Positions 7,117 through 14,584 of a DNA stretch of 29,859 nucleotides are shown here, one piece after another. Both the position numbers and the translations under genes were made by a program. Below the pieces are notes generated by a model. It did no database searches and had not been told where the DNA came from. It saw nothing but the letters and a program-made list of their open reading frames with translations. Each line of letters starts with the position of its first letter. Within the stretch, counting starts at the first letter, position 1. Source of the DNA: Bifidobacterium crudilactis (GTDB lineage: Bacteria > Actinomycetota > Actinomycetes > Actinomycetales > Bifidobacteriaceae); assembly GCF_000738005.1 (NCBI RefSeq), contig NZ_JHAL01000003.1:1-29859 (forward strand). Direction: 5' to 3'.

Positions 7117-7742
7117 ATGTTGCGTTCAATTTATCGTGTGGGAACAGTGTTGTTCTCCTTCGCCCTGGCCTTAGTTTTCGTCATGGCAGGATCAGAACTG
7201 CATGCCCAAGCGGCAGAGCCTGCAACGCAGGTTAAACAAGTATCGACATCCACCGAACCCACCGCTGGAGGCTATGTGCTCTCGTATTCGGACAATGAGG
7301 CGACCCGTTCGGCGACGGCGACTTTGAAGATCGGAACCAAGTACACCTTGGCATTGAGATCTCCGGACGTCCTCGTCATCAAAGACGGCCAAGACAAGAC
7401 CATCGAAAGCCTTGCATCGTACAAGCAACAGCTCGAACAACGTTACCCCGAGGTCGCGGTTGGTGCGTGGATTCTGGCAACAGACCATGAGGCCACGATT
7501 ACTATTTCTCAAAAACCGACGGCGACTGGGTTATATGGTGAGGAAAAAATCAGCGCCCCAAGTAAGGCATGGTACAACTGCATGGCCAATCACGGTATCG
7601 ACGGGGGCATTGGCCGGTGCTGTGGCCGGATGTGGCGCGTCAGCAGAAATTGGCTGCATCGAAGGCGTAGCCCCCGAGCGGTCTGTTCGGTGCGGTTGGC
7701 GGAATCGTTACAGGAGTGTGGGACTGCAGAGGCAAGTGGTGA
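7117..7742 (+). pseudogene. Secreted hydrophobic bacteriocin-like protein, broken by two frameshifts
   Basis: The start at 7117 (MLRSIYRVG) is 9 bases after AGAGG. A signal peptide (VGTVLFSFALALVFVMAG, then HAQA before AEP) leads a roughly 120-residue soluble region. The reading frame changes at a run of five G (7603-7607) and at a run of five C (7671-7675). Removing one base from each gives a 207-codon frame whose C-terminus is hydrophobic and glycine-rich with small-residue repeats: GALAGAVAGCGASAEIG, then GLFGAVGGIVTGVWDC, ending CRGKW. Paired cysteines and GxxxG-type spacing recall membrane-active peptides such as class II bacteriocins. This is a resemblance, not a family assignment. As written, the product diverges after about residue 160. 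Either a true pseudogene or homopolymer errors. Confidence 0.6.
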
Positions 7743-8743
7743 ACTGCAATCATAAACCTTCGTTTGCTCTATGATCGAGGCACTCCGACTGAGGAGATTA
7801 GCCAGATTCTCTAAGTTAGATTCAAATCGTTTTGAATTTCTGGTCTCACAATTAACGTCTCGGCGTGACCGTCTGAATAGGAGAAGCGACAAATGTTGAT
7901 ACTGGTCTAACGGTTCTTCTTAAATACGATCATGACTGCATCCATAGATGGATGCAGTTGACCGATGACTTCTGATGAGCGTTGCAAGCTTTTAAACGCT
8001 GCGATTCCTAATATCTTCAGATCGATCTTGATGCATCCAGCAGGCGACGGACGTGACGATGATCGGCGGAAAGCGCTAAGTCTACTGTGTTCTGTTTGGT
8101 AATTTATTCATTGATGCCATATAAGAGTTTGAGTTTGCTGGCGTTAAGTTCATTCTGTCTTTATGAGTCGGCTCCTACTGGAATCTAAATACCTTATTGA
8201 GGAATGATTTATTGTCCTCAATGGCACATGGAGCACGAAGTTGTCGTGTATCCAAATTCCGCTCTAACAGCTAGACGATACGAAACCGATTGATGACCAT
8301 TTCAGCGTTGGGAGATGAGCAATGACTTAGAGGAGGTGACAGTATCTCATGCTCAGATCGACGATGATGCACTTGATATGCCTGCTATCAGAAAGAAAAT
8401 CGTAACCCTCAAGGTAAACAATAATGGCTTGGACTGCCGGCCTGTATACGTCGCCATGAGACTGTGAGATTCTGTATAACAACAAATAAATCATATGTGA
8501 CGACCAGTTGACCGGGATTTATCAAGGCTCAGATTCTCTGGAAGTCGTTTATAGGAATCCCAACCACTGTGTGGACAACATTCCCTGTCGCCTCCCACAG
8601 CACTAATCGAGTTTGTTCTTGGACTGATTCTCCAGTCTCCGCCACCCCCCTTACAAGCCCATGATTACCGGTGTATACACGCGGTCTGGCCAGAAAGAAC
8701 TGACTACACTGGATTTCCGGATGCGATTTGCTTCACATATGAA
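7743..8743. other. 1-kb gene-poor, AT-richer stretch
   Basis: No long open frame with recognisable protein similarity on either strand. It holds one near-perfect palindrome (7935-7958) and one strong Shine-Dalgarno, AGGAGGTGA at 8331-8339. Nine bases after that comes an 18-codon frame (8349-8405, MLRSTMMHLICLLSERKS); a 50-codon frame (8315-8467) overlaps it. Base composition is lower in GC than the neighbouring genes. It looks like decayed coding DNA, possibly former neighbours (immunity or export genes) of the broken bacteriocin-like gene, but I cannot name any. Confidence 0.5.
7935..7958. repeat. 11-bp inverted repeat with 2-base centre
   Basis: ACTGCATCCAT-AG-ATGGATGCAGT is perfectly symmetric. 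The two-base centre is too short for a good RNA loop, so a protein-binding operator is more likely than a terminator. No gene start is adjacent. Confidence 0.55.
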
Positions 8744-9136
8744 TTATGCAGCCTGTTCGATGCTCTCAAAGGATGGCTGCTGCAACAGCCACTCCTTGAG
8801 AACCATCACATGGTTGTGCTCGGTATCCTTTGCCGCGTACAACAGCAATATGTCCTGATCGCGAATGATGTGCGAACAATTACGAGCAAATTCAGCCGCC
8901 TCGTCGCTCGCATCCAATTCACTCATATAGCGGTTACGGAACTCTTCGAACCTCTCGGCCTTATGCCCAAACCATGTACGCAGCGGTGTTGAAGGAGTAA
9001 CCTCCTTCGCCCACAAATCCAAGCGAAGCCTATCTTTCTTCATGCCACGCGGCCATAGACGATCGACAAGTATGCGATACCCCTGTGTATCCGGATCCAA
9101 GGAATAGACTCGCATCATAATCATCGAATGCTTCAT
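8744..9136 (-). CDS. DUF488 (YeaO-like) family protein
   Basis: 130 residues with the family hallmark ILVDRLWPRGMKKDRL near the N-terminus, followed by LDLWAKEVTPSTPLRTWFGH, FEEFRNRYMSEL and the hydrophobic DILLLYAAKDTEHNHVMVLKEWL. Biochemical function is not established for the family. GGGGAG lies 8 bases before the ATG at 9136. It is the last gene of a leftward group with a cupin and a methyltransferase (gap about 95 bases). DUF488 proteins are often found near stress or redox genes, but this window does not show what it acts on. Confidence 0.9.
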   Translation of the reverse strand: MKHSMIMMRVYSLDPDTQGYRILVDRLWPRGMKKDRLRLDLWAKEVTPSTPLRTWFGHKAERFEEFRNRYMSELDASDEAAEFARNCSHIIRDQDILLLYAAKDTEHNHVMVLKEWLLQQPSFESIEQAA

Positions 9137-9230
9137 GTTTCACACTCCCCTGATGACCGTTATAACCATCACGCACTGACAAATCGCTTACGCCCCCAAC
9201 GCTTGTCAGCAACCATGAGAGGACGCGTGC

Positions 9231-9596
9231 CTAGTCGCTCGTTTCCTTGGCGTCTCGCGCCGGAGTGATCATCGTCAGCATCATGACGGAGGCCTCGACA
9301 GCCTCCACCGCATGCGGCAGACGCGTCGGGAAATACGCCAAGCCACCAGGTACCAGATCGACCGTTTTGCCCGACGCGGTAACCTTCAGATGGCCGGACC
9401 CGGCCTGTACGAACACCGGCATCGCTGCGGTATGCTCACTCAGAACCTGCCCCGCATCGAAGGAGAACAGCACGACATTGCCGCCAGCATGCTCCATGAT
9501 CGTGCGAGACACCGTGGCCTCGTCCTGAACCTTGACCAATGACGAGACATCGCCAATGAATCCAAGCCCCCCCGTCTCACCGTGCTCATCAGAAAT
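9231..9596 (-). CDS. Small single-domain cupin protein, probably started at ATT
   Basis: Cupin-fold protein with the barrel motifs VVLFSFDAGQVLSEHTAAMPVFVQ, GSGHLKVTASGKTVDL and PGGLAYFPTRLPHAVEA; the histidines of EHTAAMP and PHAVEA are candidate metal ligands. An ORF from a TTG at 9539 lacks a Shine-Dalgarno. The frame stays open and protein-like upstream (SDEHGETGGLGFIGDVSSLVKVQ), and AAAGGGA stands six bases before an ATT at 9594-9596, so I propose initiation at ATT (121 residues). The alternative is an ATG at 9587-9589 in another frame with an indel in the C7 run at 9567-9573. It lies between the methyltransferase and DUF488 genes. Confidence 0.72.
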   Translation of the reverse strand: MSDEHGETGGLGFIGDVSSLVKVQDEATVSRTIMEHAGGNVVLFSFDAGQVLSEHTAAMPVFVQAGSGHLKVTASGKTVDLVPGGLAYFPTRLPHAVEAVEASVMMLTMITPARDAKETSD

Positions 9597-9648
9597 TATA
9601 TTTCCCTTTCGGTATTAGCGTGCTCTTATTCTCGTGACGGATAATCCT

Positions 9649-10488
9649 TCACCCCAGCTTATGGGCGACGATGGCTATGCCATTGATATGCTTCTTGTAT
9701 TTGGTGAAAGTACGCTTCATAGTGAGAACCCGACTTCTCGCCTGACTGTCCTTGAGGAGGTTCTTCACAATGCGCAACACCCCAATGATTCCTTCATCCG
9801 CGATATTGCGTTTCATGTTCAGCAAGGCCATCGGTGCCGCATCAACCCAGTCAACCTCGAAACCGGCATCCTTCAGTAATGCCGTCCACTCGGCTGCGGT
9901 CAACGGCCTCGCACTCACCTTGATGGACTGAGCCAGTTCCTTGCGGATGGCATTCTTCACCTTCGTGTCCAAGGTGTCGGGCTGCAGCCCGAGCTCATGA
10001 ATGGCATAGCGCCCACCTGGACGCAGCAGGCGGGCGGCCTCGGCAATGATCTTCTGCCTGCCACGGTCGGACTGCATTGTCAGCATTGCCTCGCCCACGA
10101 CCACGTCGGCGCTTGCCTCGGGCAGACCGGTATCGCTGGCATTCGCCGTGATGCAATGCCCTCTACCAGCGACGATCTGGCCGACGATTGCAGCCGCCTT
10201 GGGATCCTCATCGACGCCAATATAACTGGCCGGCGAGTGCCCCAGGATCTCCGTCGCGGTGCGACCAAGACCCGGAGCAAATTCGACCACATCACCACCT
10301 TCCGCCTTGGCATGGTCAAGCATATGCTGTGTCAATTCCAGTCCACCCGGCCTGAGCACGCGCTTGCCGAGGCGAGCGAGCAGCCAGTGCCCGGGAAGGT
10401 GTGCGGAGTCGCGCTCCGAAAAAGGCAGCTCATCACCGCTAAAGTCTTCAGCATGACGTTCTGATGTAGGTAAAGAATTGGTTCCCAT
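9649..10488 (-). CDS. Class I SAM-dependent methyltransferase
   Basis: 279 residues. Motif I is VVEFAPGLGRTATEIL (about residues 67-82); the acidic residue after strand 2 lies in ASYIGVDEDPKAAAIV; motif II/III is ASADVVVGEAMLTM; post-motif RLLRPGGRYAIHELG is typical of small-molecule methyltransferases such as the UbiE/COQ5 and arsenite or phosphoethanolamine classes. The substrate cannot be read from sequence. A basic C-terminal tail (MKRTFTKYKKHINGIAIVAH) is unusual. It is first gene of the leftward group with the cupin and DUF488 proteins, so a joint role in detoxification or stress is plausible but inferred. Confidence 0.88.
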   Translation of the reverse strand: MGTNSLPTSERHAEDFSGDELPFSERDSAHLPGHWLLARLGKRVLRPGGLELTQHMLDHAKAEGGDVVEFAPGLGRTATEILGHSPASYIGVDEDPKAAAIVGQIVAGRGHCITANASDTGLPEASADVVVGEAMLTMQSDRGRQKIIAEAARLLRPGGRYAIHELGLQPDTLDTKVKNAIRKELAQSIKVSARPLTAAEWTALLKDAGFEVDWVDAAPMALLNMKRNIADEGIIGVLRIVKNLLKDSQARSRVLTMKRTFTKYKKHINGIAIVAHKLG

Positions 10489-10809
10489 GCGTCACACTAT
10501 AATGAGCCCTGACAAGACACTCCAGATACCTGATGCGGATAAAGGCAGGGCGGAACCATCCACTGACTGACCGCTGAGTAACCGAATAATTATGGACTGG
10601 ACTGGAGATCACTTCGAAATCTGATACCAGCCACGTGCGCGCGAAGCGATTGATTCAAGAAAACATGGGCGATCCAAAGATGCGAATCTACTCGGTGCCA
10701 TGCCTTTTCCCTGCATGAGCCGACAACCCGCAACCGCACGACACGGCGTCATGGCAAGATCCCTCGTTCCAGTGCGATGGCGGATCCACGAGCCACGCTT
10801 ACTTTACAA

Positions 10810-10825
10810 ACACTATATCTTGTGT
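10810..10825. promoter_or_regulatory. NrdR box 1
   Basis: ACACTATATCTTGTGT matches the known NrdR consensus ACACWATATATWGTGT at 15 of 16 positions. NrdR is the ATP/dATP-responsive repressor of ribonucleotide reductase genes. Confidence 0.85.
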
Positions 10826-10839
10826 CGAAAAAAATACCA

Positions 10840-10855
10840 TCACTATATATAGTGG
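10840..10855. promoter_or_regulatory. NrdR box 2
   Basis: TCACTATATATAGTGG, 14 of 16 to the NrdR consensus with a perfect CACTATA/TATAGTG palindrome. Its centre is 30 bp from that of box 1, about three helical turns, which is the classic tandem arrangement. Confidence 0.88.
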
Positions 10856-10890
10856 TTTCGATACAACGATAAAGACGAAAGCGTGAAACG

Positions 10891-11376
10891 GTGAATGATA
10901 GGTTTGTGGTAGAACTTGCAGATGACGCCATAGCAAAAGTCGTCAAGGATGTGCAACCTCACTGGGGGCCGCTCGGCTGGGTGACCTACAAGCGCACATA
11001 TGCGCGTTACGTCGATTCCCAGCAGCGTACCGAGAATTGGGATGAGACAGTCAAGAGAGTCGTCGAAGGCAATATCAACCTTGACCCTCGCCTGCGTGCG
11101 TTACGTGGCAAGAAGAACAGAAGCTCTGAAGATATCGCACTCATAGCAAGTCTGCAGGAGGAGGCAATGCGCCTCTTTTCCCTCATCTACGGCTTGGGGG
11201 CCACTCCCTCTGGACGCAATCTTTGGGTAAGCGGCACTACGTATCAGAGTGAACATGGGGATGCCCTCAATAATTGTTCGTTTTACGCACCAAGAGTTAA
11301 CCTACACAGCTATCACCATAGGCAATCGAATCAACCGTGGTTGTTGATCCATGCTCTAGGAGAATGGTCGAACTGA
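10891..11376 (+). pseudogene. nrdJ: Class II (B12-dependent) ribonucleotide reductase, 5' fragment
   Basis: From a GTG start the first roughly 132 codons encode the N-terminal region of the adenosylcobalamin-dependent reductase: WVTYKRTYARYVDSQQRTENWDETV, LFSLIYGLGATPSGRNLW, then TTYQSEHGDALNNC. NNC contains the first active-site cysteine of the radical enzyme. After NNCSF (about 11286) similarity stops and the frame runs through the structured repeat at 11324 to a stop, so at least 80 percent of the gene is missing. The control region (two NrdR boxes) is intact, so a truncated transcript is probably still made and regulated. The fragment is not expected to be catalytic. The break most likely came with arrival of the plasmid-like module to its right. 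Confidence 0.85.
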
Positions 11377-11408
11377 TCCAGATCGGCGGGCGTGGGCGGC
11401 AGCCCACG
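11324..11408. repeat. Structured repeat, copy A (three-stem element)
   Basis: Direct-repeat partner of 14718-14810. Shared blocks are AATCGAATCAAC, GTTGTTGAT, TGGTCGA-CTGAT-CAG and TCGGCGGG. Predicted stems: GAATCAAC/GTTGATCC (11328-11335 and 11343-11350, 7 of 8 pairs), GAACTG/CAGATC (11370-11375 and 11379-11384, 5 of 6) and CGTGGGC-GGCA-GCCCACG (11391-11408, perfect 7 bp with GGCA loop). It overlaps the tail of the nrdJ remnant frame. It could be a structured RNA, a single-strand origin or transfer site, or the end of a mobile element. Confidence 0.7.
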
Positions 11409-11443
11409 ATTCATCTCCCCCGCCCGTGCCGGTACTTCGAGAT

Positions 11444-11491
11444 CTCAGGCGGAGATTGATCTGTCGTGAGCCGCTTGGCCTCCGCCTTGAG
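11444..11491 (-). terminator. Hairpin after the Fic operon
   Basis: CTCAGGCGGAG pairs with CTCCGCCTTGAG (one bulged base) across about 25 bases, directly after the fic stop codon at 11495. It is a probable end of the leftward plasmid-module transcript; no T-run is present. Confidence 0.45.
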
Positions 11492-11494
11492 TTC

Positions 11495-12271
11495 CTAACG
11501 TAGGTAACTGGCGGTCTTCTTTAATTTGGACTTGTCACTGCCTTTGGTCTGGTAGCCGTAGCGTTGGCGCTGCCGCTCGTATTCGCTGTCGCTCAATGCC
11601 TGGTATACGTTCGGTGTTGTGGAATCATCATGACCACCGGGCTTGAAGCCGATGGAGGGTAGGAGCCGACGATCCTGCTCGGGAGGCAATGGCTGGGCTA
11701 TCTTGTCGAACATGGCTTCCAGCTTGCTATGGTCCACGTTCTCGTGGGCGATGAACGAGGCAATGTCGTTCTCTCGCTTGGATACCTGCGACCAGTCCAG
11801 GCCCCAACCGGCGTCACGGGCTATCAGCGTCCAGAAGACGCGCTGCGCGCGGCCGTTGCCCTCACGGAAGGGATGCAGGGTGTTGAAGTTGTCGAAGTTG
11901 ACGGCCAGACGCTCGATGAACCGGCCGCGATCCAAGCCTTGCAGCATATGATCATCGCGCAGCGTCGTCTCGGCGTATCGCACGCCCGTGGTGAACAGTT
12001 GCAAGGGTTGGAAGACGCTGCCACCGCCCTTGCTCATGTCGATGGTGCGGATCCGTCCCGCCCACTCGTACACATCCTGGAACAGGAAATGATGGATCCA
12101 CTGCAACTGCTTGACCGTCCCCTCGGCAGTGAGTGGTGTCTTTTGCAATTGCAGGAATCGGAACGTGACCCAATCATTCTCAGCGGCATTCAACGCCTGC
12201 CCGCTATGGGCGTTGACCAGGTTGCGCAGCACACCGGTGCCAGGAATCAGATACGGGTCAACGTCGCTCAT
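11495..12271 (-). CDS. fic: Fic-domain protein (AMP-transferase toxin)
   Basis: 258 residues. The complete catalytic Fic motif HPFREGNGRAQR is at residues 133-144, with the catalytic histidine and the anion-binding GNGR. The flap region (GRIRTIDMSKGGG, about 72-84) and the LQWIHHFLFQDVYEWAGR helix are typical of Fic enzymes that transfer AMP from ATP to target hydroxyls; the VbhT and FicT toxins modify gyrase and topoisomerase IV. The C-terminal 60 residues are polar. The inhibitory helix is not in this protein but in the small gene immediately upstream, so it is a class I Fic. Start ATG overlaps that gene's stop as ATGA, assuring co-translation. Confidence 0.93.
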   Translation of the reverse strand: MSDVDPYLIPGTGVLRNLVNAHSGQALNAAENDWVTFRFLQLQKTPLTAEGTVKQLQWIHHFLFQDVYEWAGRIRTIDMSKGGGSVFQPLQLFTTGVRYAETTLRDDHMLQGLDRGRFIERLAVNFDNFNTLHPFREGNGRAQRVFWTLIARDAGWGLDWSQVSKRENDIASFIAHENVDHSKLEAMFDKIAQPLPPEQDRRLLPSIGFKPGGHDDSTTPNVYQALSDSEYERQRQRYGYQTKGSDKSKLKKTASYLR

Positions 12272-12450
12272 AGGCTGCTATGCATGGCATATCGTTGGTT
12301 CAACCGGTCGAGCAAACCCTGCAAGTCAATGGATCCATCCACATACTCTTGCGCGTCTCGATGGAAGGCGTCGGTGACGCGCCCGCCTTCAAGCTCGGCG
12401 GAATGCATGCCGTCACGCAACGCTAATGCTCGTCGTGTCCTCTCATCCAT
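12268..12450 (-). CDS. VbhA/FicA-like antitoxin of the Fic toxin
   Basis: 60 residues. It contains SAELEG (residues 17-22), fitting the inhibitory motif (S/T)xxxE(G/N) by which VbhA-type antitoxins place a glutamate in the Fic ATP site. The helical tail RVTDAFHRDAQEYVDGSIDLQGLLDRLNQRY resembles the antitoxin-VbhA-like fold. GGGAGGG lies a few bases before the ATG at 12450, and the stop overlaps the fic start. Antitoxin-first order and overlap give the usual excess of antitoxin. Together the pair is a plasmid-maintenance or growth-control module. Confidence 0.85.
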   Translation of the reverse strand: MDERTRRALALRDGMHSAELEGGRVTDAFHRDAQEYVDGSIDLQGLLDRLNQRYAMHSSL

Positions 12451-12499
12451 TGAACCCTCCCTTACTCGTACCTTCCATTATCCCACAATCAGCGGTGTT

Positions 12500-13260
12500 T
12501 CACCTTGCCGCGCACTGGGTCAGGAGATTCACGGTCTGCGTCTTCTCCGCACTGCTCATGGTGAGCCGATACTTGTGCTTGATGTAGGCTCTTTTGGCCA
12601 TGTAGTCGCAATGCCAGGCCGTGTTGTCGGGCAGCCATACCGGGCTGCTTGACACATCCCAGTCCACGCCGGCGGCCTGCAACACGTCTGGATCGTTGTA
12701 ATAGGAGACCCGCTCCCCCGCCCTGGACGACCGCCACAGGCCCGACGCCCAGGCATCCTGCACGGCCACGACATGATCGATCTGCACCAGCATGCTCGTC
12801 TTCTCACCCTTCACGAAATACATGCTCTCACTCGTATAGGGATCCTGGAGGTCGCCGGACTGCATCTTGCAATACCGGTTCATGACCACGTTCGTCATAT
12901 CCCTTTTCAACACGTAATCCCTGGTCGTGCCATACCCGCACAGACTGCTGCTTCTCTGCCAGTCACCGAACTGGCTGTCACGGCTGTACCCCGGCAAGAT
13001 GAGGCGTGGCCACACTCTCCTGCCGCGCATACCGCAAAGCCGTCGCATAGGACACGGGAGCCTTGAACGCCGAGGCGAAGGAACCAGACGCAGACGGCGA
13101 CGAGGCAGAGGATGACGTGGCGTTGGCCTGAGCGGAACCGGAGTCGGCGGTGATATTCCTGCCATACCCCCCAGGCCGCGAACACGGCCATAACAACCAG
13201 CGTCGCCAGCCAGGGCACTGATCCTCGCGCCGGCCGGCGCGGATAGTAGCGTCTACTCAT
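12500..13260 (-). pseudogene. Membrane-anchored DUF1524 (GmrSD-like HNH) nuclease, two frameshifts
   Basis: Reading starts at MSRRYYPRRPARG (13260) with one transmembrane helix (VPWLATLVVMAVFAAWG), then a Ser/Ala-rich linker, then a DUF1524 domain: GYSRDSQFGDW, RDYVLKRDMTNVVM, SGDLQDPYT, VQIDHVVAVQDAWASG (the conserved DH of the HNH fold) and WLPDNTAWHCDYMAKR. The frame changes at C6 (13167-13172) and at C4 (12989-12992); dropping one base at each restores a 252-residue protein. The C-terminal domain alone is open from about 13165. Such secreted or anchored nucleases occur often on bifidobacterial plasmids; function is unproven. The start overlaps the Ssb-like gene by 8 bases. Confidence 0.8.
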
Positions 13261-13630
13261 CGGACTTACCATCCTTATGCAGTCGATCCCAGTTGAGCAC
13301 GTCATAGCCCAGGCTCGTCTCACTGCTGAACACCACAAGCTTCAGCTTGCGCTTGTTCCCCTTGGCCTTCGCCGGGCTGCCCCCGGCCATGACGAACGAA
13401 CCCTTGCACAACGGATCCACGGGTGCGGCAGCGAGGTTCTTGATGTATTCCTTCGTCTTACCCCTGGCTTCCAACTCCACATACTCGGTGGCCGCGCCCG
13501 TATGGTTCACCGCCACCGTCAGCCACACCACCTCGTCATACATCCCATCAGCAGCAGGAAACCGCTGCACGCGAGGATCCGTCGCCAGATTGCCCGCCAC
13601 ATACACAAAGTCACCAGACATGAAAGCCAT
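13253..13630 (-). CDS. Single-strand DNA-binding-like (OB-fold) protein
   Basis: 125 residues. The N-terminal MSGDFVYVAGNLATDPRVQRF, then DEVVWLTVAVNHT, EYVELEARGKTKEYIKNL and GSFVMAGG follow the strand pattern of SSB proteins (short N-terminal strand, arginine/lysine-rich mid-region, 'gk..eyi.nl' element). The acidic C-terminal tip typical of chromosomal SSB is short (KDGKSDE). AGGTGAGG precedes the ATG. Its stop overlaps the DUF1524 gene start. Plasmids often carry such homologues to protect transferred strands; the nearby relaxase fits that role. It may be diverged enough to be annotated as hypothetical. Confidence 0.7.
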   Translation of the reverse strand: MAFMSGDFVYVAGNLATDPRVQRFPAADGMYDEVVWLTVAVNHTGAATEYVELEARGKTKEYIKNLAAAPVDPLCKGSFVMAGGSPAKAKGNKRKLKLVVFSSETSLGYDVLNWDRLHKDGKSDE

Positions 13631-13728
13631 GGTCGCCTCACCTAACAGATTTATCGCTTTATGTCTTTATTCTAGCAATATTAGTGTTTTTATGTAATTC
13701 TGTTTCTCTGTCTTTATTGCATTGTTGC

Positions 13729-13935
13729 TTAGTTCTTTATCTCTATGTCTATCCATTCCTCAATGATTTTCGTCATGGGTTTGCCTGTTCTTACCGATTC
13801 CATCTTCAGCTTCCGATGCTTGCTCACCGGAAGGTACAGACTGATCTGCTGCGTCTTCTCCTTCGTCTCGCCGGTCCTGTCAATGAGCACGTCGGTGAGC
13901 TTCTTCGTTGCCTTCTTATTCAGATCTATTGCCAT
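13729..13935 (-). CDS. Small ribbon-helix-helix protein, likely ParA partner
   Basis: 68 residues. A lysine-rich N-terminal arm (MAIDLNKKATKKLTD) leads an RHH core: strand TQQISLYLPV, helix SKHRKLKMESVRTG, helix PMTKIIEEWIDIEI. Size and arrangement match the centromere-binding partners of P-loop partition ATPases (ParG, omega, or plasmid CopG-like proteins). It lies 56 bases after parA in the same direction, with copies of the 12-bp repeat on both sides. Inference: it binds those repeats, represses the operon and loads ParA. Lower GC than neighbours. Confidence 0.75.
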   Translation of the reverse strand: MAIDLNKKATKKLTDVLIDRTGETKEKTQQISLYLPVSKHRKLKMESVRTGKPMTKIIEEWIDIEIKN

Positions 13936-13991
13936 GATTCTTGCTTTCTGTCTTTATTGCTAATGTCTTTCTGCATTTATGTTTTTGTTGC

Positions 13992-14584
13992 TTATTGGCG
14001 GAAGGCGGCCATTACCTCGTCCACGGCTTCCTTGTACCCACTGTCTGCCGGGATGGCATTGGTGCCGATGGCTCGCTTGATGCTTTCTCTTGCCTTGATG
14101 TAGGAATCCAGGCGAGATAGCCCGGCTTCCTTGATGCGTTTCTCGCATTGACGCCACTCGACCGTGCGATCATCCACGCGCGTGACCAGCACCGTCATGG
14201 GCTTATCGACCGCCTCTGCCGTTTCCAGTGCTCGGGTCACGTCCAGTTTGCTTGGCTGTGTGGTGATGATGACAAGATCAGCCGCCGAGATTGCCGCTTG
14301 AATGATCTCGGCTTGCGAACGGGGGGGGTGTCGATAAGCACCCAGTCGGCGTCTGATACGGGTGGTTCATCTACTTCCTTCATGTTTGCGCTGTGCACGA
14401 GAAAGGGGAGAGGCGTCCCGTTTTTCTGTGCCATCTTTTTCCAGTCCGTAGCCCCTCCGGAAGGGTCGGTGTCCCTAACTTCCACCTTTTCCCCTCTTGC
14501 GGTCAGGATACCGGCGAACATGAGGGCGCTTGTGGTCTTCGCCGCGCCGCCCTTGGTGTTGGCGAAGGTGATGAAGTGTGCCAT
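13992..14584 (-). pseudogene. parA: ParA-family partition ATPase, one frameshift
   Basis: Small ParA. Deviant Walker A is in FITFANTKGGAAKTTSALMF (residues 4-22); RDTDPSGGATDW and VLIDTPP are the A' and B motifs. The frame is lost in a run of eight G (14321-14328) right after DTPP. Adding one base restores DTPPRSQAEIIQAAI, followed by ADLVIITTQPSKLDV and a C-terminus ending KEAVDEVMAAFRQ, 197 residues in all. It drives segregation of plasmids or stabilises integrative elements. Promoter and operator repeats lie just upstream (14593-14623) and AAAGG precedes the ATG. If the indel is real the partition function is lost; an error in an eight-base homopolymer is equally likely. Confidence 0.88.

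Larger units (their letters stand above)
10489..10890. other. Divergent control region between methyltransferase and nrdJ remnant
   Basis: 400 bases without a gene. The left part must hold the leftward methyltransferase promoter, which I could not place. The right part holds two NrdR boxes (listed separately) just ahead of the nrdJ start. No further coding signal is visible. Confidence 0.6.
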
